Source: Triplophysa rosa
Taxonomy: Eukaryota > Chordata > Actinopteri > Cypriniformes > Nemacheilidae
Direction of reading: 5' to 3'
Assembly: GCF_024868665.1 (NCBI RefSeq)
Contig: NC_079907.1
Span: forward strand, 15,702,413 to 15,766,412
DNA length: 64,000 nucleotides
Part shown: piece after piece, positions 13,101-25,100 of the stretch
How positions within the stretch are numbered: position 1 is the first letter of the stretch
How the letters are laid out: every line of letters begins with the position of its first letter
Program-made: the position numbers and the translations under genes
The notes under the pieces: generated by a model
What the model was told of the DNA's origin: nothing
Database searches by the model: none
The model's input: only the letters and a program-made list of their open reading frames with translations

Positions 13101-16100
13101 CCAGTGCTGCCCCGGAGCGCGAGGTCTCTCTTTCCCGGCAGGAAGCAGCAGCACCGTACGACAGGTAACTTGTGAATAAAATGAGTACAAAACAGCTTTC
13201 CAACAACCTGTCACTAGCCGGGTTTCCATCCAAAGTTGCCAATTTAGCTTATGCGCAAAATTGGAATACCGCATAAAAATTTGCGAATAAGCACCGTTTC
13301 CATCCAACTAGTCAACCGTCACTTCCTAATAAACTGGCACTAAATATCAGTAAGAAAAGTAAGAGAAGCCACTGAATATAATAGTTTTCAAATATAATAA
13401 TACTTGCGCAAACAGACGATTAGAAAACTCAATAAATGCGGTGCTTTTGTGGATGCCTGCTGTTCGGGAAACATAGTCGTGATAGTTCTAAGACGCNACA
13501 TTTTTTAAATGCAGAGATAGTATGTTAAAAGTACATTTTAGCTCAACTTCATGGTGTCTCAAAATAGCACAGTTGAGTACACTTAGATGATCTTAAGTTT
13601 ATCTTAACAACTACTAAATACTGCTTTTTAGTATATTAAGGACAAATTAGTGTGCGAAAATAGAGCACTTTTAGTACATTATACGTAAATGTACTAAAAT
13701 AAAGTGTATTTTAGTGCATTTTTTTCACCTGGGTTAATACATTTTGTATATTATTTTAATATATTACTATCATACTTCAAACATTTGTAAATATACTTAT
13801 GATTAATTTTAAGTGTACTTCAAGTTGTAACTAAATACATTTTTTAAATGCAGAGATAGTATGTTAAAAGTACATTTTAGTTCAACTTCATGGTGTCTCA
13901 AAATAGCACAGTTGAGTACACTTAGATGATCTTAAGTTTATCTTAACAACTACTAAATTCTGCTTTTTAGTATATTAAGGACAAATTAGTGTGCGAAAAT
14001 AGAACACTTTTAGTACATTATACGTAAATGTACTAAAATAAAGTGTATTTTAGTGCACTTTTGTCACCTGGGTTAATACATTTTGTATATTATTTTAATA
14101 TATTACTATTATACTTAAAATTAATCATAAGTATATTTATAAAAGGGTAACACTTTACAATAAGGTGCTATTTGTTAACAATTATTTAATGCATTAGCTA
14201 ACATGAACTAACAACGAACAATACTTCTACAGCACTTATTAATATTACTACATGTTAATTTCAGCATTTATAAATACATTATTAAAATCAAACGTTGTCA
14301 CTGTTAACATTATGCACCATGAACTAACATGAATAGCTGTATTGACATGAACTAACATTAACAAGGATTAATAAATGCTGAAAAACGAAATTGTTCATTG
14401 TTAGCTAATGCATTTACTAATGTTAACTAATAGCACCTTATTGTAAAGTGTTACCCATTTTAGTTCAACTTCATGGTGTCTCAAAATAGCACAGTTGAGT
14501 ACACTTAGATGATCTTAAGTTTATCTTAACAACTACTAAATTCTGCTTTTTAGTATATTAAGGACAAAATTAGTGTGCGAAAATAGAACACTTTTAGTAC
14601 ATTATATGGAAGTGTACTAAGTCTACTTAAATATAGTGTATTTTAGTGAACTTATTTTTCACCTGGGTAGACGAGAATGATGTAACTGGTCGCTTTTGAT
14701 CATAGTAACTTCGGCCTACTTATGTGATTATTTTATGTGTCTGTGACATGAATAAACAAATGATGTGTTGTGTGTGTGTGTGCGCGAGTGAAACCCGCCA
14801 CAGCTCAAGTACAAAAGCTTGTGTGAAGAAACTATAGAAATTTGATCAGATATCCAGATGTGGAAGCCACTTGACAAGTGTAAACGTGCTGTGTCCTGAT
14901 TGTCTGAAAATCTGATCTGCTTGTTCGGATCACCGAGATCGCACGTTAATGCCAAATATAAACGCACCCATTGACTCTACGTTGTCTAAGTTTGTGACTG
15001 TTTCGGATGTGCCTGGTACAGTATTAATACATTATCATACTTGCAGTCCACACCAAGCGTTCGAATGTGTGGTTCTAATTCTGTAATCATAAGGCAGTTG
15101 TCTTCTCAGGCATTATTAAATGCGAGTTAGTAAAACACCAACTATTACTTCTAAAAATGTTTAGACCAAAAAAAACATACCTTCAAAGAGGAAAAGCTTA
15201 AAAGCGGAAGGGGGTGGTTCTTACCTGAACTTAGCAGAACTCTCAATAAAGCTACACCTGACCTTCATCCCTGCTTGAACCACTTGTGATCTAAGAACTC
15301 ATCTAATGTGAGCCTGTCTGCCAGGTTGATGCAGGTGCTCTGTTCTATCAAGTCTGTCAATTCTGTATGGGCAAGAGTACTACAGTAGATGCATGTTCTT
15401 TATAACACATTGTCATTGTAGCTACTGAAATATGAAGTACTTTATGTTTTATAGCTTGGTTTACGTTTAACAATCATATTTTGTTATTGCTGTTCTCTTA
15501 CCTTCAGATAATGGGTCGTATTGTCTTTGAAAAACCACATTATAAAAAGAATTGCACGCATTGATTTCCTTCAGCAATTGTCCCAAACCATTGACAGTAT
15601 CTGCAACCGCATAAGCTGGGTCTGTAACGTAAGCAAGAAGTGAGCAAAACATTTCATTACCAAAAATCATTCAAATCACAGAATAATGGCATCAATCATC
15701 CCGGCAGCACTTTATTTTACAGTCCTGTTTCCATGTACATGTAAATATAATAACTGGGTAATAACTAGGTACTAACCCTGAACCTACCCCTAAACTTATA
15801 CCATGTAGTTACCTTATACTACCCAGAACTTTCTTAGGTAAGTACACTATAGGTACACGTACTGTAAAATAATGTGCAACCATCATTCCTGTAAATTTTG
15901 GTAGTGTGCAATTGAAGGAACACAAAGCTTGGCTACATTTTTTGTAAATGGGTCATCACATCTGGGCTTAATGCTATGGCAACACAGAAACTCACCACAG
16001 TATCCTTCGTCTAGGTTGTTGGTAGTTGATATAAGCTTGCCGCATCCAAAGTCTATAATTTTCACCTCCATCGTCTCCGTATTGATCAGGACGTTGTTCA

Positions 16101-19100
16101 ATGACAGGTCACCATGGTTGACACCGTGGTCAAGCCAGTGTTGAGCTGCGATCACTGCTTGCCTCATGAAATGACGAGCCAGTGTTTCACTCGCGTAATT
16201 ACACTCCAAAAAGTCAAACAAGTTCAAGCAGGGATGTGGGAATTCCATAACCATGGTGTGCAAGGATTCTTTTTCAAACCAGTCTAACATCTGCACGATG
16301 TAGGGGCATTTCTCAGGTTTGTGTAGCTGTAGATTTAGAGCCACTTCCGTGAACACAGGCTTGGAATACCCAGGCTGGTAAAAAAGGGGTCAAAAAGGTT
16401 AGCTGACCATAGGAAATATTCAATTTCAATGAATCATTTGTGTTGAGATACAGTGGGGTCTAAAACTCTGAGACCAATATGAGAAATGCATTTTTTTATT
16501 CTAACTGATATTCTTAGCATAACAACTGAAAGACAATAATTTATATACATCTTATTTGTTATGTCCTCCTTTCAATATAAGCATGCACTCGAGCTGATGT
16601 TTCATCACAGTATGCTTTTGAAATGCTTCAAACCGCTTCAACACACAAGAATAGTTTTTGTTAAAAAAATGTCACAAAATTGTTCTGTTACATGTCAATG
16701 TCTCAAATTTGCTGGTTTGATTAGTAACCTAGAAATTGCACATAATATTTGATATTTCCTCTTAATTTGACATCGTCCCAGATTTTTGGACCCCACTGTG
16801 ACATTTTAGATCAGTTGACTCACGATATTATAGCGAAAATAGAAGATCCCGGGCACAAATTTGATGGCAACCTGCAAAAGGCAAAAAATTACAATAATCA
16901 CTGTACAGCAGTACATCACACTATACGGTCTGTAAATTCATTTAAACATGCATCTCTAGGTTAGGACACAAAGTGGGACATGTTTGATAGCAAAGGTGTT
17001 TCTACCTTCTGGCCATCGGATTTGCGAATCCCCTCACGCACAAGGCCAAAGTAGCCTTTTCCTATTACTTGGCCCAATTCATAAAGTGATGAAACTGATC
17101 CTGAAAAATACAAAAGCAGCATAAGATAAGATACTTGTTGTCTCCAATAGCAGTGCTGCTTGTGACTTTCAGAAAAAATAGTCCTTTAAAGGGATAGTTA
17201 ATTAAATAGTAAATAGTACAATTAATTTACTCATCCTCAGATTGTTCCAAACCTGTATGAATTTCTTTGTTCTGATAAACACAAAGGAAGATATTTGGAA
17301 GAATATCAGTAACCAAAAAGATCTCATCCCCCATTGACTCCCATAGTATTTATTTTCCCTACTATGGTAATAAATGGGGGATGAGATCTGTTTGGTTATC
17401 ATCATTCGGGATCATTCAGTGAGTAAATGATGACAACATTTTCATTTTTGGATGAACTATCACTTTAAATAATGTTCATATAATAGAGAGGGGTTCAAGT
17501 ATGAGTGAAACAGCAGGAAAATCATAAAAAATATTATTTCATCAGAATAACACTTAACATATTAAAGGCATCATGATTGTCTGATGTATAAATACACACA
17601 TTAGGGTAACCAGCAAACCAGCCAACAATAAAGAGCAGAACAGAAAGAAAGTGAAACTGTTCAGTATACTCACGTGCTGGTTGAGAATCAGCTGGTTCTT
17701 CTAGAGCTGTTGGCTCGAGTACAGATGGATCTGCCTGAAGATCAGATGGATCCGCCTGGAGATCAGATGGATCCGGGTCAGACGGTGAAGGAAAAGGTGC
17801 CACTTTGTTCTTTCGGGAGCGAGAGAAAGTGCCCTTTACACCCCGCCACGCTCTCTTAAAGCAGGAAAAGTGTTTCTTCTTCTTTTTGTTTTCTTTTGAT
17901 TGTTCTTCTAAAAGATAAAAACAAAGAAACAGAAAGACATATATTTCTAGTATCTGTTGGTAACATCTTTTATATCACTCAACTGTCAAATAAATTAATG
18001 TAATGACCAGGGCCACTGAAGGCTAATTTAATATTCATCTCTCATTTTGTGCTTTTACATGATATAATATGATTTATATGATACGGCTCCCAGATAAAAC
18101 ATGCAGCACATTTGAAGCCTTGTTAGTTGCGCTTTGCATTCGTTTAAAAAGAAAAACTAAATTTGTCAAATATCAATTTGTTGAATGTAAAATCTCTCAA
18201 ACAGCCGTTGTTAACACCACAGTATAAACTGCTTATCAAACTACACCTCACTATTATCTAACATATTTTTACTGTATAGTAACAGTGACAGTGGCACTCT
18301 GGCAGACATGTTGTACAATAATATTATACAATCTCTTAATGAAATACACTTTTCACTTTTAGGTTTTTGTTACCATTATGATTTCTAAATGTGCTTAAGC
18401 TAATTCATCTTATGTAAATAAGGTATTAATTTAGACAATCACTATAAACAATCCCAAATTCTATCTGAAGCTATTTGCTCCATGTCAGACAGACCTGGTT
18501 GGTGGTCAGCAGGTTCTTCAGGGGCTGCTGACTGAGGTCCAGATGGACCAGGCTGAGGATCATCTGGATCTTCAAGAGGTGTTTGCTCCCGATTACAGGA
18601 AACAGTGAAGAAATCACCAACAGGTATTTCCTGTGCGACCACTGGCTCCAAAACACTTAAATGTGTCTGGACAGATGGATCCGGGTCAGACGGTAAAGGA
18701 AAAGGAGCCACTTTGTTCTTTCGGAAGCGAGAGAAGGTGCTCTTTACACTCCGCCACGCTCTCTTGAAGCAGGCACGGCTACCCTTCTTCTTTTTGTTTT
18801 CTTTTGTTTGTTGTTCTAAAAAATAAAATCAAAGAAAGAGAAAGTAAATATAATAGATCTTATCTGCAGATACCAGAAATATATCACTAAACAGTCAAAT
18901 GAAAGTAACTACCAGGGCCACCAAAGGTGAATTTACTTAATATTCATTTCTCATTTTGTGCTTTCATATGACTATAAATAAGGTGGTAACAATCCCAAAT
19001 TCTATCTGAAGCTATTTGCTCCATGTCAGATAGACCTGGTTGGTGGTCAGCAGGTTCTTCAGGGGCTGCTGACTGAAGTCCAGATGGACCAGGCTGAGGA

Positions 19101-22100
19101 TCATCAAGAGGTGTTTGCTCCCGATTACAGGAACCAGTGAAGAAATCACCTACAGGTATGTCCTGTGCGACCACTGGCTCCAAAACACTTAAATGTGTCT
19201 GGACAGTTGGATCTGGCTGTAGATCAGATGGATCCGGGTCAAAAGGCACCACTTTGGTCTTTCTGTGGCCCTTTATAGCCCGCCATGCTCTCTTAAAACA
19301 GGAACCCTTCATTTTGTTTCCTTTTGTTTGTTGCTCTACAAAATAAAATCAGAGAAAGCGAAATTACAAATAATAGAAATGACCACTAGAGGCCAGAAAT
19401 ATATGACTTTAACAGTCAAGCAGCTAATTTTGTCAAATATCTCAAACACTTGGACATCTCTGCCATTGTAAACAAAATATGCTTGTCAAACTACACCCTC
19501 ACTCTTATCTAACACATTTGACCATGAAGTAACCGCTTCGGTTCGGAGACACTTTGACAAACATGTTTTACAATATTATACAATTGTATCTAGAAATTTA
19601 ATCTATTAGTGTAATAAACGTTCTACTTTTAGGTTTTACGTCAGCTGATATAAATAATGTGGTAAATTAGACCTCCACAACCACAATAAAGAATAAAAGT
19701 ACTCTCTGAAACGACTTATAATGCTTATAATCAGTCAATCTATGTAAACATATGAACTTGCTTCATTAAACATGTCACTAACGTTACAACCCACGGTGTA
19801 TTCACTTAAACTACACATAACTTACTCATTAATACTCACAGTCATCAAATGAAATAAAACGAAACACAATCGTATGGTTTAAACCTAAAGATATTTCTAA
19901 AACACGGACATTATCTCATTGTAATGGTGTGACTAACCTTCCATATCGTGTAACGTTAAAGTTACTGGCGAAACTGCTTCTTGTACAGCGATTGCTTGTT
20001 CACCAGTAGCGCCTGTAGAGCTTCTCAATAAACAGAGTATTCGGAGTATTTCGTTAACGTACAATCTTGTATCGACATCGTCGTTATAGTAAATGCTCGT
20101 GCGACCTGCCCTCACTTTCACTCGTGTCAACAAACTTAAGAGCTGATCTGCATCAACGCTGTGTGTGACGTCACTACGATTTGACGCAGGACATTTCGCT
20201 TTCAAACCAATACAATTGCAAGGTTTGAAAGCAAACTGTTTGGTGTTTGATGGTTTTTAATGGAGCGAGTTTGATTCTTCACACATAAAACACGATGTAC
20301 GCTTGCGTAGCCACTTTCACATGCATAAAACCTAATTCACGTGCACAAATTATACATATACATTCACAAAAAAACAATTCACGTGCGTAAAATAAAATGA
20401 TATTCTCATAAAATACGTTTCACAAACGCTTAATACAATTCACAAATGTACAACTGTGCACAAATATTTCGAAAGATTAAAATGTACAAGTTTATCATGG
20501 AATGTGCAAATCGTCACTCACCTGTGAAGCGCTTTGGATTTGTGTGTGTGTATTTTGAGACTCTCTTGGCAGCGTTGTCCCTCCCACTTGAGTTATCATC
20601 CTGTTTAGCCAATCAGATTCAACCTTGCCATTCAACCAAGAGGAGAGATGCGTTTTGTACAATATTGTGAACGTTATCCCAACTACACAGTTATTTCACG
20701 TTTTAAAACCACGAAAAAATAACGACCTCAGGAATCTCATTGGTGGATACAACCATGGTTCCTGCATGATTTGCTTACAGTTGCAATTTGAAGAGTAAGT
20801 AATACGTGTTATTTTGTGCACGTGTAAGTAAAGTAAAAGACTTGCTAGACTTGTTAGTGTTTAATGTTTATTTGTGTTGGAGATTTAGGAAAATGTGTCT
20901 TTGTTTTAATTTTTGGAAAAAAAATATAGCTTCGGTCTTAGTGCATTGCTCGGTATCTGCTACTGTCAGTGTCGAGGTCCGTTGGGATCATTTATTCATT
21001 TCATATCTAACGTTATTATTCGACTCACAATTCATGTCTTGTCTCAGTCAAGCATGACAATATATTTTTACTAATGCTAACTATAGTGCAGTATTTGTAA
21101 TGTCAAGTTAATTAATTAATATATTGTATTTGATTGTTTTAAGGGAAGAAACCATCGCTTTACACAAATCGGTTTTACTCCAGTAAATGACATGGAGGCC
21201 AAATCAACAGGTTAGTCATGACGATGAGAAATGTCGGCGCTGGTTGTCTGTAATATTAATGTAATGTTGTGGAAAGTTAATGTGGGTTGTAGTGACATGT
21301 TCATAATTTCTCATATAATGACTTGTTTACACAGATTGTGACTGATTTTGGAGTTGTTTTAGAGAGTAACGTTACTTTGAATGTTTAGTAGTAAAAGTAA
21401 TGGAAGTCATTAAAAACTAAAAGTGAAACGTCTATTTTACTAATAGATTGCGGACCAGGTTCGTCTAGCCTGAAACCAATTGGCCCTCAAGAACCAGCTG
21501 ACTCTCAGCCAGCACGTGAGTACTGTCATTGGCTGTGTCCGAAACAGCCCCCTATACCCTAATATTGTGCACTATTTGAGGTGAAAATTTTGAGTATGAG
21601 TGGTGTCCGAATTCATAGTGGACATTATTGAGTGCACTCAATCAATCCCATGATGCATCATAATAACGAGTGTACAACCGATGTACTATCACCGCTAGCT
21701 GCTAGCAATCTATCGTGATGCTCGCGCTGAATTAATTCCCTCTCCTCGGCAGAAGATTGCTCCCACAGCGTTTCCAGTTACCGATCGTGTCCAAATTTAC
21801 TCACTCGTTACTCACTCGTCCTTAAAGTGGACTATAATAGTGAACTAACGTAGGGAATAGTGAATGAGGGTATAGTGGGCGATTTCGGACAGTGTCCCGG
21901 TTCATTTTTATTCCGTCCTGCTTTTTATTGTCAGCTTCACACCTGTGCCTGTTACCCTAATGAGTGTACCAAGCATTTATGCAATACCTTTTAAGCCAAG
22001 CTCACATTACACAACTTTAAACGTCGGCCGATTGCTGAGCTGTTCAGACTACATGACTTGCTCTCTGTGAAATCTGGAGTCTATAAGTTGTTAATGTGTT

Positions 22101-25100
22101 CACAGTACGTGACACTAAGTAAATCATCTGCAAGCTGTTTGCTTGATGATCTGCTCGGAAAAACCTAGAAAATAAAAAAACAAAGGATATGGGTGAAAGA
22201 ATGGATCAGCTTACGGGGGCATTTCCGGTGACCTCAACTAGTGATGCGCGGGTCGTTTCATAAACCGCGGGTCGGGTAAAGAAATTGTCTATTTATTTCC
22301 GGGGCGGGTCATTATAAACGAAATAAAAAAACATGCACGTTGCGTGCAATTCACTATAGCCTATATTAAATATTTGGGAATATATATTTTCAAATTTTAT
22401 TAGGTTCTTTGATAATGTTACAATATGTAGACCTACGTAGCAAAGTAACTTTCGTGATGTCCCCAAACCAAACGAGGCTGAATCCAGAGCTTTGTCCCAA
22501 ATGACATACTATGCACTTAAACTATGCACTATGCACTCAACCATCTAACTTAGTATATGAATTTCACAAAAGTAGTATCGTCCTAAATGGAATACAAAAC
22601 GGTATCAATGCACGCCACAATGCGTGTGAATAAAAATATACTTGTGCATTGTTCATTTAATGTAGTTTTCATCTGTTTTGCCCAGCATTACTTTAGTCAT
22701 CATCAGATTGAAACGTTATCACTCTGCAGGAGAGTTTTGCTTGAGCAGCATCTGATAGCCCCGCCTCCTTTCTGTTACTTAAAGGGGTCATATGGCGGAA
22801 ATACGTGTTTTTCTGTGTCTTTAGTGTGTTATAAGTTGCCCATGCATGTATTAGACACGTAAAATTGCTTAAATTAAAGTGTCGGAACAAAAGATGCATT
22901 CTATCTAAAAGCGAATGCTCACCCAGACCTGCTGAAACGCCTCGTGTAACCACACCCCTACGAATGTACGTCACTTCGTAACATGATTTGACTTAAGACC
23001 ACCCAAATCTAAACGCAAGTGAGGTGGGCGTACTTGTAAATCTCATTGTATCGTCACCGCCGCAGCCATGTCGTGGAGACGCTGTGTGTTTCGTTGCGAA
23101 AAGAAAGACTCTTTGTTTGCCATGCCAAAAGATGAGACAGCTAAAAACAAATGGTTACATTTTATTTACAACACTGTTCCAGAAAAGTACAATCCGAATG
23201 TTCAAGTTTGTGCAGCGCATTTCACCGAAGATTTCTATACGAACCTGGGAGAGAGATTAAGACCGGCCGTGCATGAAAGCTTTGGTTAAAAAGTGGGGCC
23301 ATTCCAACCATTAAAACTTCTCTGGCGCTTCTGATTCGCAACCTGTAAGTATATTTTTATTGTAAAAGACTTTGTTACGGACTAACGCGAGTTGAGTTTG
23401 TCGTGTGTTTGTGATCTGCAAATGCAGACGCGCGCAACGGGAAAAAAGACAACATAAGTCCTAATAATCAGTAATAATGTTCCCACTAGAGGCAACATAA
23501 GTCGTGTTTATAATGTCTTTTTATATTTAGTATTTATTTTGGGTTTATTATCTTTGTTGAGTCACGATGAGACGTAGCGTAACACTGGTTGATCAAGAAG
23601 GGCCAAAGCGCTCGCATTATTTATACCATTCCCTGCTGTAATGCGAGCTTGTTTCTATCTCACACAACTCTGTATGATGTATATAGTTGTTTGTTTATAG
23701 TCTTTATAACATCGTATATAAAAGGTAAAACAGTTAGTTATATTTTTAAACTATTTAACATCATATTTTTTTAATAAAACCTTACCAATCCTTTACATCC
23801 TGCTCAAGTTGCACTGGCAAAGTTGGTGTATCGGCTTGATCATCTTCATTTTCCGTATCAGATTCGGTCTCGAATTGATATAAGCTACCGATGACATTTT
23901 ATCACCTGTCAGTACAATTGCGTGGGAACATGATGTTCTGAATATGGTAAGAGGCGTTACATTTCCGTGAAACGCTTGCAGTATTCGACCAATCACTACT
24001 CACTGGTTAACTGGCCAATCATAGCACACCTCGCTTTTCAGAGCGATGAGCTTTGTAAAAAATCAGCGTGTTTCAGAGAGGCGGGGCAAAGAGGAGATAC
24101 AAACATGCACGGTATGTGGAAAATACAGCGTTTTTTAACTTTAAATCGTGTATACACATTGCATTCCATCTAAAACAAACAATAATATTAGTTTTAGCCC
24201 TGTCATATGACCCCTTTAAGCGAAACTGCGACCGTTGAGTGCGTTAAGTGTCCACAGTTCCACACTTCATATTTTTGGTCGAAAAAGTGCATCATCCGGG
24301 TACTTAAAGTGCACTTCTTTTTTGAGGATTTTCAACGTGAACGCACTACTCACACACTATTTATACTACAAAATGGCGTAGAATGGTGCATAAGTGCGCG
24401 ATTTGGGACGCAGCTCAGCTTCTTATTCGCAGCTTCTTATTGACGCTATTCGCTCCACCTTAAAAGTCGCAACGCTTCCGTGTTTACGGTTTCTTATTCA
24501 CGCTCAGTTTAGGGACCGTCTCGCTTTTCTCTTATTCGCGTTTTTTTTACTGTTGTGTGTAGAAAAGAATAATCAACAATCAGATCTGCTGGCTGCCTGG
24601 CATAACAAGCCTGAGCTGAATGCCCCTTGAGATGATAGTGGACTTCACAAAGAACCCTCATATCACTCCCTCCTTTCTCAATCTGTAATTAACCTGTCCA
24701 TATGTATTATGCTATGCATTCATGTTTTAATCTTTTTCTTTCCATTTCCTGTGTTTGTGCGTGGGTGCACAGTAGGTAAATAAAGCTCATTTTGATTCTG
24801 ATGAATAGTTATTATAATTGTACAAAGATATAATGACAGAATCACATTTCAATGTACCATTAAATGTATTACTATTAGTTATTGATTACATATAGCGCTC
24901 TTGGCTAATTACATGCCCATGTAAAGACATGTTGACATTTCTACTGTAGCTTTTTAAGTCTATGTTGGCAGTTGTGACATTGAGACGTTGAAATATTGGA
25001 CCATTGGCAGAGCTTTATCTCAGCTGGCTTTGATGGTGGGTTGAAAGTGTCACTGCAGAGTTATACGAATTATTATTGTCTATCACCATGCAAAATACAG

